Notes under the pieces: generated by a model
Told to the model about the DNA's origin: nothing
Databases searched by the model: none
What the model saw: the letters and a program-made list of their open reading frames with translations, nothing else
Translations under genes and position numbers: made by a program
Assembly (NCBI GenBank): GCA_027459665.1
Contig: DAIDHN010000003.1
Location: forward strand, 1-64,000
Source of the DNA: Chthonomonadaceae bacterium
GTDB lineage: Bacteria; Armatimonadota; Chthonomonadetes; Chthonomonadales; Chthonomonadaceae
DNA: 64,000 bases
Direction of reading: 5' to 3'
Shown: piece after piece, positions 8,636 through 17,264 of the stretch
How positions within the stretch are numbered: position 1 is the stretch's first letter
Layout: every line of letters starts with the position of its first letter

Positions 8636-10384
8636 TTGAACGAAATAAGGCTACAATTTGATTTTGCAGATACTGAAGGCATGCTCAGGACTACAGTGTT
8701 CACGAAACCCCTGAATGTAATAAAGACTCGCAGCGCCTGCGAGGTCAGGAATGCATTTATCGAGGCAGACTGCGCCGTTGCTGCAGGGTACTACGTAGCA
8801 GGATATGTAGCATATGAAGCTGCTGCCGAGCTTGATGATGCGCTTGCCGCGAACAATGAAACTGAAACAGATTTGGTATGGCTGGGTATCTTCAGACACT
8901 CGGATAGCGTGCATGGCGCCAGTCATGTTCAAGAAATTTCACTCTCACCGTGGAAACCCGACACGCTCGCCAACGACTACTGTGAGATGGTCCGCGCTAT
9001 TCGCGAAGCAATTGCCCGCGGAGAAACCTACCAGGTAAACCTCACAACACGGTTACGTTCACAATACACCGGCAGCCCGGCAGCATTTTACAAGCGAATT
9101 GCAGAGGCATGCGAAGCACGGTACTGCGCTCTATTGGAAAAAGGTGATCTTGTGATCACATCATTTTCTCCAGAGTTGTTCTTCCAAATCAACCAGGATC
9201 GAATAGTGGTGAGGCCAATGAAAGGCACCGCCGCACGCGGCCGAACATCCAGCGAAGATGAATTGTCAGCAAATGCCCTGCACGCGTCGGTCAAGGATCG
9301 TGCAGAAAACGTCATGATTGTTGACCTCATGCGCAATGACCTCGGCCGCATATGCCTCCCCGGAACAATAAGCGTCCCAAAGCTTTTTACCGTAGAGCCA
9401 TACCCCACCATTTGGCAGTTAACAAGCGAAATCAGGGCGCAGCTTAAACCATTGGTGAAATTGAAAGATGTTTTCGAGGCGCTGTTCCCCTGTGGCTCAA
9501 TCACTGGGGCGCCAAAAATTGCTGCAATGCGCAAAATTGCTCAGTTGGAGAAATCTCCGAGAGGCATATACTGTGGTGCCATAGGCTTCGCCACGCCAAA
9601 TGGTGAAGCAACGTTCAATGTAGCCATAAGGACTGCCGTATTTAACCAGCAGAAAGGCACTGCGGTTTTCGGGTCGGGTGGAGGAATCACTTGGGACTCA
9701 GCGCCACACGCTGAATACGCCGAGATGCTTGCCAAAGCGCTGGTGATACAAACTCATTCCTGGGAAATGGCGCTGCTGGAGTCGATGCTGCTGATAGATG
9801 GAGAAATTCCGCTTGTTGCTCAGCACATCAACCGAGTATTCCGATCGGCAGCGTTTTTCGGTGTGAAACCAGACCGCACATCCCTCATTGATAAGCTTGC
9901 CTGCCTTGCGGTTCAACACTCTGCGGGCAAATGGAAGGTGCGAGCAACAGTGAGTCTTACAGGCGCGATCTCAGCAGAGGCTGTCCCGGTGCTGCCCTAT
10001 CCACGGGTACCGCTGAGAGCCGTTCTATCCAGCCAGAAAGTTAGCTCTACAGATTTCAGGCTGTACCATAAAACAACAGACAGAAGCATCTACACATCAC
10101 AAAGCCGGCTTTACCCAGGCTACGATGAAATTCTGATGCAAAATGAGCGCGATGAACTCACCGAGTTTTTGAATGGCAATCTTGTGCTGGAGAGTAAAGG
10201 CAAACTGTTTACCCCGCCTGTACAATGCGGACTGCTGCCAGGCATCCAGCGCGAGCAGTTGATCACATCGGGTGATGTAGCCGAACGCTTTCTCTACTCA
10301 CACCACCTGCGTACTGCCACACGGCTGTGGTTTGTTAACAGCGTACGCGGAATGGTTCCAGTTGAGGTTGACATTATCTGCTAA
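8636..10384 (+). CDS. pabB: Aminodeoxychorismate synthase component I fused to aminodeoxychorismate lyase
   Basis: A 582-residue fusion that makes p-aminobenzoate for folate. The first ~365 residues are the PabB chorismate-binding domain: GETYQVNLTTRLRS, SPELFF, RPMKGTAARG (catalytic Lys), CGSITGAPKIAAM and GIYCGAIGF are in canonical order. The C-terminal ~215 residues are a PLP class-IV aminotransferase-fold domain (PabC), with YHKTTDRSIY supplying the likely PLP lysine and DELTEFLNGNLVLE the conserved acidic/Asn segment. Start is a TTG at 8636 behind a G6 run (8625-8630). The glutaminase partner PabA is not in the window. The cas operon follows 389 bp later with no sign of linkage. Confidence 0.93.
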   Translation: MNEIRLQFDFADTEGMLRTTVFTKPLNVIKTRSACEVRNAFIEADCAVAAGYYVAGYVAYEAAAELDDALAANNETETDLVWLGIFRHSDSVHGASHVQEISLSPWKPDTLANDYCEMVRAIREAIARGETYQVNLTTRLRSQYTGSPAAFYKRIAEACEARYCALLEKGDLVITSFSPELFFQINQDRIVVRPMKGTAARGRTSSEDELSANALHASVKDRAENVMIVDLMRNDLGRICLPGTISVPKLFTVEPYPTIWQLTSEIRAQLKPLVKLKDVFEALFPCGSITGAPKIAAMRKIAQLEKSPRGIYCGAIGFATPNGEATFNVAIRTAVFNQQKGTAVFGSGGGITWDSAPHAEYAEMLAKALVIQTHSWEMALLESMLLIDGEIPLVAQHINRVFRSAAFFGVKPDRTSLIDKLACLAVQHSAGKWKVRATVSLTGAISAEAVPVLPYPRVPLRAVLSSQKVSSTDFRLYHKTTDRSIYTSQSRLYPGYDEILMQNERDELTEFLNGNLVLESKGKLFTPPVQCGLLPGIQREQLITSGDVAERFLYSHHLRTATRLWFVNSVRGMVPVEVDIIC

Positions 10385-10773
10385 CCGCTCATTCCAACGC
10401 ACTGCAAGCTGACAGGCAGGGGGAAGTACACAATACCACGTAGTATATTGCCAATTGACTGCCATTTGTATTTATTTCAAAATGTATTGCACTTTTGAAG
10501 GATTTTAAATTGTTTTGCACAAATTAGTTAACAGTGCTAGCCGACAGTTTCGGGAATTATGTCAATGGCCGCTGATGAGAATTACAGTAGAACTCGGCTA
10601 TCTTTGCACCAGAACAGACAATGCTGTATCGAAGTAGGAACTACGCAACTATCTGATACGCAGATACTGTTGAATTGTTATAACACTGCAGTGTGGGAGA
10701 AAAATTTGTTTGGATTGTGTGGTGGATGCAATGAAGATTACCAAATACAAACCTTAAGCGAAAGGAGGATGTA
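10385..10773 (+). promoter_or_regulatory. AT-rich leader of the cas operon with a candidate promoter/operator
   Basis: No gene is seen in these 389 bases, which are AT-rich compared with their flanks. A -10-like TATAAC (10679-10684) overlaps a perfect 12-base palindrome ACACTGCAGTGT (10683-10694), and a second inverted repeat (ATCTG...CAGAT, 10651-10665) lies just before it; together these could form a promoter under repressor control. No good -35 hexamer is evident. No direct repeats of CRISPR size were found. cas8 has a strong AAAGGAGG at 10761-10768. Confidence 0.35.
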
Positions 10774-12378
10774 GTGGAGATTGAATGGCATGTGACAGGC
10801 AATCCATGGCATGACTGGGGCCTAGTTGAGCTGTACAATATCATGAGTGAACCTGAAGTGCGCGACATTGCAACACTCACCTTGCCTTCGCCTATGGGTT
10901 TTACCATGAGAAGCAATGCCGGGGTTGAAGAACTTTCTCGGGTTTTGACACGCGTACTTACCAGTGCCAGAAGGTGGAACGACCTGCACCCACGCTTTCC
11001 TGAAGGGCGTGTGATATCCCGCTGTCAGCCGCAAGTAGTAGACGGCCGCAGAAAGCCAGGGGAGGAATACGAGGAAAAGGTGAGCCTGCAGGAGTGGCAG
11101 AGTGCAGGATTGAATGGAAAGCCGCCATCTGCTGTTCGAAACCGATGCCAGCGGCTAGTCAATGTGCCCATTACCACGCGTGATGTCGAAAACCTCCTCA
11201 ATCCAGATGGCAGTAATTCAATCTACACAGTGGTAAAAGCTGCTCTGTCTCAAGGTGAAATGCTCAAGATGACACAAAGGTACAACCCTATGGTGGCAAA
11301 ACACCATAGCAACATTACAGTGCGCGGGCCAGGTGGATCCAATGGTGCGATTGAATCACCTGCTGGTCAGGTGCTGGCATCTCTTTGTGCAAGCCTCAGC
11401 CCGGATAAACCGTTTGCAAAAAATAATGATGCTACGGTCATTTTACTGCCAGTCAGTCTGCCCTTTGATTTGGCGGTGAGATTCCGCGATTTTCTCCGCA
11501 GTACGCTGGTTCATCCAGATGACGTGAATGGTGAAATGTATCGAAATATTCCCCTCCGTGTAGATGGGGACGCAGCGGAACTGCTGGCGTTGCTGCATGC
11601 CATGGTGACATCGATGGCAGAACACAGCACAGACCTTATAACGATGGATGAGGTTCGCACCATTCGACGATGGATAGCGATTCATATTACCATTAGCGAA
11701 AATGTAATTGTTGGTGCGATTCATGCCATGCAAACTGGCCAGGTATTGCTTGAGTTACTGGAGCCGATTAGATTTGAAAACATACAAACTTCCAAAGAAG
11801 AAACCGAACAGCCTCTAGTCTCGTTTATGCAGGATGTATTCTGCCAGATAAGACTGGAAAACCACCCCTGGCAAGAGCGTGTTGCAAGTGCAATGCTGAT
11901 TGCAGATTCGAATTTGCAGGAGGCATGGCGAGGGCTAACCAATTGTGCATTTGAACTTGGCAAATCTGTTTCACAGGCTGGCAAAACAAATAGAAGAGCA
12001 GCCAGACTGCTTTCATTGTTCTATTTCCATTTCGCAGGGAGGTTAACTACCATGACACCAGAGCAGCTGTTGAGCTGCAAGAAGATTGGAGAATTAGTAG
12101 GCAGCGCTTTTCACCGGGATGTAACACTGCTCTCACGACTTCACAATGCCACCAGCCCTACCGAGCTGCGTTCCATACTTGAGCTTGTAGCATTCCGCCT
12201 GTTTAAAGCCAGCAACGGACCGGATAGAACTCAACTTTGGCACCTAAGCGCTGGTGAGTATGAGGAACTGTTACAAATTACCCATACCCCCAACTGGCAG
12301 GCTGCAGCGCAAACAATAAGTGCATTTGCAAGCCTGAAAGCATTCAACATCAACCTGGGTGAGGAGAATAAAAACTGA
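10774..12378 (+). CDS. cas8: Divergent type I Cas8-like large subunit
   Basis: 534 residues from GTG 10774, with AAAGGAGG five bases upstream. Position directly before cas7-cas5-cas3 and size are those of a Cascade large subunit, which recognises the PAM and recruits Cas3. The N-terminus WHVTGNPWHDWGLVEL (residues 5-20) resembles the TGNPFxDxG start of Cst1/Cmx1-type Cas8 proteins (from memory). Little else is recognisable. The zinc-finger CxxC pairs found in many Cst1 proteins are absent. The rest is mostly helical, with a long C-terminal half rich in Leu and Ala. The assignment rests on context plus that one motif. The stop overlaps the cas7 ATG (TGATG). Confidence 0.7.
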   Translation: MEIEWHVTGNPWHDWGLVELYNIMSEPEVRDIATLTLPSPMGFTMRSNAGVEELSRVLTRVLTSARRWNDLHPRFPEGRVISRCQPQVVDGRRKPGEEYEEKVSLQEWQSAGLNGKPPSAVRNRCQRLVNVPITTRDVENLLNPDGSNSIYTVVKAALSQGEMLKMTQRYNPMVAKHHSNITVRGPGGSNGAIESPAGQVLASLCASLSPDKPFAKNNDATVILLPVSLPFDLAVRFRDFLRSTLVHPDDVNGEMYRNIPLRVDGDAAELLALLHAMVTSMAEHSTDLITMDEVRTIRRWIAIHITISENVIVGAIHAMQTGQVLLELLEPIRFENIQTSKEETEQPLVSFMQDVFCQIRLENHPWQERVASAMLIADSNLQEAWRGLTNCAFELGKSVSQAGKTNRRAARLLSLFYFHFAGRLTTMTPEQLLSCKKIGELVGSAFHRDVTLLSRLHNATSPTELRSILELVAFRLFKASNGPDRTQLWHLSAGEYEELLQITHTPNWQAAAQTISAFASLKAFNINLGEENKN

Positions 12379-13295
12379 TGGAAGCACTCTGCGTCTCAAT
12401 TGTCTGGCTGAGCAAAACAGACCTTAGCAACATGAACAGCGGTGAAGGCGGCGGGGGAAATGTTGTAGAACTAAAAACATACCGCGCGGGCAGGCGGCCC
12501 TATATGAGCGGTCAATCGGTACGACACGCACTGCGGGAGGCCATAGAGCGAGCCAACCCAGGCTGTTTTACTTCCACACCCGAAGCGCCTTCCTGCGATA
12601 TTGCCAACGACTGGCTGTGCGATCTTTTCGGGTTTCTTAGCCCCAAAAAGGGGGAGGGAAGCAACCGGCGCTGGTCGCCCATAAAGTGCACCCCCGCGCT
12701 GGGACAGCGGGACTGTGAGATAGTAAGCGACCTACTGCTGCGAATGAGCGACCTGGAGAAAAGCGATGACAATGCTGCACGCGATCAACGCCTCGCATAT
12801 GTACAGCTTACTGAAAACATATATCGCATTGGCCTAAGCATAGATGTATTCAACATAGGCCGACGGCTGGTGGTGGAAGGCGACAGCAAAACAAAGACAA
12901 TTACTCGCAGAGCATTCGAGGAACTCATCGACGCAAATGAGCGCACTAGGCGTGTTAAAGCTGTCATTGAGGCAGTAGGTAGAATGGGTGATTTTGCAAA
13001 GCAGGCGCGTAATGCAACCAGTATGGCTCCAGATATTTTTCTGGGTGCAGTGTCTCCTGTTTATACTCAGCGAGGACTGCGTGCGCTGGAACTGGATGAT
13101 AACGGCGATGTAGACGTGAACGCACTGGCAGCTATCGTTGCAGATTTGCAGGAGGTGGGTGCATATGTCATTTTGGGTCACACTCCCGGTGTAGTTGGCA
13201 ACGATGCTGCCCTGCTGGAGGTCTGCAGCAACACCGGCGTTGAGGTGGGTTATCCTGCCGCTATGCTCAGGAAGCTTGCAGAGAAGGTACAGTAA
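12378..13295 (+). CDS. cas7: Cas7 (DevR/Cst2-like) Cascade backbone protein
   Basis: 305 residues. It polymerises along the crRNA to form the Cascade backbone. The N-terminus SIVWLSKTDLSNMNSGEGGG is the usual first strand and Gly-rich loop of the DevR/Csa2/Cst2 family, and ELKTYRAGRRPYMSGQSVRHALREAI is the highly conserved RRM segment with the GQSxRxAxR motif. FLGAVSPVYTQRG is a later family-like segment. It overlaps cas8 by one base and is followed one base after its stop by cas5. A Gly-rich stretch GEGGGG lies at about residues 22-27. Confidence 0.88.
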   Translation: MEALCVSIVWLSKTDLSNMNSGEGGGGNVVELKTYRAGRRPYMSGQSVRHALREAIERANPGCFTSTPEAPSCDIANDWLCDLFGFLSPKKGEGSNRRWSPIKCTPALGQRDCEIVSDLLLRMSDLEKSDDNAARDQRLAYVQLTENIYRIGLSIDVFNIGRRLVVEGDSKTKTITRRAFEELIDANERTRRVKAVIEAVGRMGDFAKQARNATSMAPDIFLGAVSPVYTQRGLRALELDDNGDVDVNALAAIVADLQEVGAYVILGHTPGVVGNDAALLEVCSNTGVEVGYPAAMLRKLAEKVQ

Positions 13296-13296
13296 G

Positions 13297-14031
13297 ATGG
13301 GCCAAGAAGTCTGCCTCGGCCTGCGGTTAATACCACCTTTCTGGTGCAGCTTTCGCGACCCTGTTGGTAGCAACGTTCACAGAACTTTCCCTTTGCCGCC
13401 TCCTGCCACCTTATTTGGGTTGGTGGGCGCGGCTCTCGGGCTTACCCAGCATGACTACTCGCGCAGAGATGAAATGCGTTTTACTGCCGCCATAGAGTCG
13501 TCGGGCGAAATGGTGGAGAGCTACAGTAAATGGATGAAATTTGCGGAGAAGGCGAAAAATAGCAATCAGACTGCCGCCTGGCTGGCCATGCGCGAGCGTG
13601 GTCTTCTTACTGCCGATGTTAGCCAGTGGATATCCACCACTCTCATAAGACAGAAGCTGGTGCAGCCTGTATTCATTGTTGGCATTCTGTGCAATGAGTC
13701 GGTGGCAGTGGAAATTCAGCAAGCGTTTGCCCGGCCGTTTTTCCCGTTGTGCCTGGGTGAAAGCGATGACCCTGTGGATGTGGAGGTAATCGGCATGGAA
13801 GTACCAGTCAGCGCAAATGGCCCTGCTACCGGACTGGTAGACGGTGTTAGTGCAGGTGGTGTATTGGCCAATATGCCAACACGCTTTTCACAGGGCAGGC
13901 GAGGCAAGTGGGAGGCAACCCGCTGGCTGGTCACCGTACCAGATACCACCTCTGGCATAGAGATTCGCGTGCCAAACATGGTCACCTGTCATGGCCATAC
14001 ATGGCATTTTGAACCCCCGCCTGCAATCTGA
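13297..14031 (+). CDS. cas5: Cas5 Cascade subunit
   Basis: 244 residues from ATG 13297, one base after the cas7 stop. Cas5 caps the crRNA 5' handle. The N-terminus is typical: LRLIPPFWCSFRDPVGSNVH then RTFPLPPPATLFGLVGAALG, with the Phe/Pro-rich loop and the small-residue helix of the RAMP fold. The C-terminus has the Gly-rich RFSQGRRGKWEAT. No cas6 exists in this operon, so this protein might also process pre-crRNA, as Cas5 does in subtype I-C. That idea is inference; the sequence looks more like Cas5 of I-A/I-B-type systems than of I-C. Confidence 0.85.
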   Translation: MGQEVCLGLRLIPPFWCSFRDPVGSNVHRTFPLPPPATLFGLVGAALGLTQHDYSRRDEMRFTAAIESSGEMVESYSKWMKFAEKAKNSNQTAAWLAMRERGLLTADVSQWISTTLIRQKLVQPVFIVGILCNESVAVEIQQAFARPFFPLCLGESDDPVDVEVIGMEVPVSANGPATGLVDGVSAGGVLANMPTRFSQGRRGKWEATRWLVTVPDTTSGIEIRVPNMVTCHGHTWHFEPPPAI

Positions 14032-14057
14032 ACAAATGGTTTGCCCAATCGCAAAAT

Positions 14058-16454
14058 ATGTCGACGCATCGGTATGCCAAACAATTTTTCTGTTGGCAGC
14101 AATCAGGAGTGCGAATATTGACAAGCATTCTCGCAAAGACAAACCCGCCACAGCAGTTGGAGGATCACCTGTTGGCTGTTAAGTCGGAAATTACCGCTTT
14201 GCTGACGCCCGCCAGACTGGGCGCTTTCTTAAGGCTGGGTATACCTTCAGATGAAGTAATCGAGCTGTGCCAAAGTGCTGCATGGCTGCATGACTATGGC
14301 AAGGCGACAAAGGAATGGCAAAATGCTGCCTGCAGCGGCCGCCGTCTTCCACAACATTCCATGACGGGGTTTTATGCGGCGCTCCTGCATTACGGCGAAA
14401 TAGATTCATTACCGTGGCAGCACGCTGCGGTATGTGCTGCGGTTCTGGCCCACCACCACCAGTTGCACGACCATTCATTTGCGCGTGATAATCACAGCCA
14501 GAAAGTAACCCCGTTGTTTACAGAATGGAAGAGACTCAATGATATATGCGGCTGGAGTATTCGTGCCGAAATAAAGCCTGGAAGTTCACTCTCAGAAAGC
14601 CGCCTAAGTGGGCTTGTGAACGAATTCAAGGTGTATGTACGGAATCGGACGAGAGAGAAAGACAACAGCCGATTCCATGCTCTATACTGCCTCATTCTTT
14701 CTCTACTTGTAACTGCCGATCACCAAGCATCTGCAAAGCACAGCGGTAAAGCTGTGTTGGATTTCGGTTTACTCACGCCACCAACCAACCATTATGAGGC
14801 AACCGAATTTCAATTGGAAGTATGCAAGCATCCTGCCAGGCATCTTTGTGCTATAGCCGCTTGTGGGGCCGGCAAGACATCTGCTGCGCTCAACCGTGCC
14901 GCAGAATATGCTGAACAACAGCAGATAGACAGATTGATATTCTGTTTACCATCACGTTTTACATCCAATTCAATACTGCGTGATCTTACCGATCCACATC
15001 AATACGGATACGACCAGTCCAATGTCGCACTCATTCACGGCGAAGCGCTCACTGTCCTGAGGCAGAGGGCAGATGACAATCAAGACAGCGTAGAGCAGTT
15101 TTCCATTACAGAAGAAGATGCTCTTGCAAGATGGGGGATAAGATATGAGCACCCGATAACCGTTAGTACAATAGATCACCTGCTGATGAGTTTGTATCAT
15201 GGTTACAAATTTAGCGACAGGGCTTACGGTAATATTCTCTCATCGCTTGTTGTTTTGGATGAACTGCATTCTTACGAAACCACCACCATGAATGCCATTT
15301 TGGATGGGCTGGCCATTTTGAAACAGGTTGGCGTGCCTACCTTGATCATGTCTGCAACCCTGCCTGCCAGCAGAAGAAACTTCTTCAAAATAAGTGAAGA
15401 CCATATTGTAAAAGAACAGAAGATTATTTTTCAGCCTTGTATTTTCAAAATGTTCAAAACGCCGCTTACTCTGGGTAAGAGCCATAATATCCAGGTCGCT
15501 GACGAGGTGAATGAATTCCTCACAGCATTAGGCAAACGCAAAATTGCAGTTTATGTGAATCAGGTAGAACGAGCCAAAGCACTTGCAAACGCAGCACAAA
15601 AAGTGCTGCCACATCTCAGAATTTTTTGTTACCACAGCGAACTTGCAGGCGTAGATCGTGCAAAACTGGAAATAGAGGTGGTAAATGCGTTTCGAACCAA
15701 CCAGCCAGTTGTTCTAGTGGCAACCCAGGCCGCAGAACTGAGCCTGGATATCTCCGCAGACTATATGATTACCGAACTGGCGCCGGCAGACGTGCTTGTA
15801 CAGCGCGCAGGACGCCTTAATCGACGTGCCACTACCCCCGCACTTTCAACTGGTGAAGATGCAGTCTGCTGGGTGGCCCCAACAGGCGATCTTTTTTCTG
15901 AAGACACTGCACACACTCTGCCATATACCGATTTATCAGTTCTGAGGCGCACGTGGCAGTCAGCACCATGGGACAGGGTATTTAATTTCAAACTTGCAGA
16001 AGAGTGGTGTGAAACTGCACTGAGTGAGGGCATAGAACCCAAGCAATCGGGCATTCGAGCAGCACATGATGAAGATACTGTTTTCGGCAACCAGCCCATC
16101 GATAACTATAACGGCGAAGAGAGCAGCGGCAATGTTGTTATACGCGATAATGCTGATTACATCTATCCAGTACTGCCTCTTTGTTATTACTCCTGCATAA
16201 GGCTACACCCTGAAAAATACACTGTGAAAGACCTCGCACAATTTACAATTGGTCTGAGAAGATGGCGGTACTACTGGCTTCATAAAAATGGGTTCATTGA
16301 AGAGAATGTTGTACGCCTTAAAAACGTTGAGGCTTTTCACGTGAGATGCGTAATGGGAGTTACCTATAACGCTGAAAAAACCGGATTTGATTTTAGTGCG
16401 GTAAATGTTGATACTGAACTGGAGCAGCATGGTGGGGACGGTATGTTTGCCTAG
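14058..16454 (+). CDS. cas3: Cas3 HD nuclease-helicase
   Basis: 798 residues; unwinds and degrades the DNA target after Cascade recruitment. The N-terminal HD nuclease domain has AAWLHDYGKATKEWQ with H78-D79, then QHSMTGFYAALL and the AHHHQLHDH cluster as further metal ligands. The helicase has Walker A AACGAGKTS with K273, LDELHSYE with D401 (a DExH box), MSATLP as motif III, and VLVQRAGRLNRR (Q582) as motif VI. Nuclease and helicase are one chain, and all key residues are present, so the effector should be active. It starts 26 bases after cas5. Confidence 0.95.
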   Translation: MSTHRYAKQFFCWQQSGVRILTSILAKTNPPQQLEDHLLAVKSEITALLTPARLGAFLRLGIPSDEVIELCQSAAWLHDYGKATKEWQNAACSGRRLPQHSMTGFYAALLHYGEIDSLPWQHAAVCAAVLAHHHQLHDHSFARDNHSQKVTPLFTEWKRLNDICGWSIRAEIKPGSSLSESRLSGLVNEFKVYVRNRTREKDNSRFHALYCLILSLLVTADHQASAKHSGKAVLDFGLLTPPTNHYEATEFQLEVCKHPARHLCAIAACGAGKTSAALNRAAEYAEQQQIDRLIFCLPSRFTSNSILRDLTDPHQYGYDQSNVALIHGEALTVLRQRADDNQDSVEQFSITEEDALARWGIRYEHPITVSTIDHLLMSLYHGYKFSDRAYGNILSSLVVLDELHSYETTTMNAILDGLAILKQVGVPTLIMSATLPASRRNFFKISEDHIVKEQKIIFQPCIFKMFKTPLTLGKSHNIQVADEVNEFLTALGKRKIAVYVNQVERAKALANAAQKVLPHLRIFCYHSELAGVDRAKLEIEVVNAFRTNQPVVLVATQAAELSLDISADYMITELAPADVLVQRAGRLNRRATTPALSTGEDAVCWVAPTGDLFSEDTAHTLPYTDLSVLRRTWQSAPWDRVFNFKLAEEWCETALSEGIEPKQSGIRAAHDEDTVFGNQPIDNYNGEESSGNVVIRDNADYIYPVLPLCYYSCIRLHPEKYTVKDLAQFTIGLRRWRYYWLHKNGFIEENVVRLKNVEAFHVRCVMGVTYNAEKTGFDFSAVNVDTELEQHGGDGMFA

Positions 16455-16531
16455 TAATTAAACAGGCTGATGTTAGGTAGGTTATGGTGATTGAAAACTG
16501 CAGGAAACAGCAGTTTCAGGAGGCTCAAATT

Positions 16532-17062
16532 ATGCTGGCAAATCAGTTGCGAGAATTGGGTATAGGCGGACTGGATGTGAACTACTATGTATTATGCCAA
16601 CGCAAACTATGGTGGTATAGCCATGGACTGAACCAGGAGCATGGCGAAGGTGCAGTTGGCCAGGAAAACATTGCCATTGGTCGTCTAGTTCAGGATGAGA
16701 GTTACACAGGCGAAGAGTACAAGGATATTATGATCGATGGGGTTATTCGCATTGATTTTAAAAATGATGGTATTGTGCATGAAGTAAAGAAGAGCAAAGG
16801 GGGCGCAAATGCCAGCCGATATCAGCTGCTTTACTATCTCTATTACCTGAAACAGGTCAAGGGCATCACGACAACGGGGATTATAGATTATCCATTGTTG
16901 CGAAAGCGCGAGGAAATCGTACTGGATGAACAAAAAGAACGTGATATTGTAGATATTCTTGAGGGTATCGTAGCAGTTCGCAGCAGTGATGTTCCTCCAG
17001 TTGTTGAGCAGCCCATGGGGTTATGCGCAAAGTGTGCCTACCAGGAACTCTGCTGGGGGTAG
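16532..17062 (+). CDS. cas4: Cas4 exonuclease
   Basis: 176 residues from ATG 16532, chosen because AGGAGG (16518-16523) lies eight bases upstream; an upstream ATG at 16484 has no such site. Cas4 trims and orients prespacers for Cas1-Cas2. The four iron-sulfur cysteines are C22 in YVLCQRKLWW and C165, C168 and C174 in GLCAKCAYQELCWG. The RecB-type nuclease core has IRIDFKNDGIVHEVKKSKG (Asp and the ExK pair) and RYQLLYYLYYLK (QxxxY). It is a stand-alone protein, not the Cas4-Cas1 fusion of some related systems. Confidence 0.93.
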   Translation: MLANQLRELGIGGLDVNYYVLCQRKLWWYSHGLNQEHGEGAVGQENIAIGRLVQDESYTGEEYKDIMIDGVIRIDFKNDGIVHEVKKSKGGANASRYQLLYYLYYLKQVKGITTTGIIDYPLLRKREEIVLDEQKERDIVDILEGIVAVRSSDVPPVVEQPMGLCAKCAYQELCWG

Positions 17063-17264
17063 TTTTCTTACTTCTTTTCAGCTGAGGCACATCAATGGGT
17101 CTGTGCCAGGGTACTAAGTATTGAAAGATTATCTTGCCCACTGCACACTCATTGCACAAGAGGCAGGATATTAAACTACAGTATGCACGGCAAATTTGAC
17201 CAGGCGAAGTGATAAGTATGCTCTAAAATTTATCATTTTCGTTCTCATGCGGAGGTTCATACTC

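Noticed and set aside
17105-17130. ATTGAAAG in the cas4-cas1 gap as a lone CRISPR repeat handle
   Set aside because: It is a single 8-base match with no second copy nearby; such a match is expected by chance.
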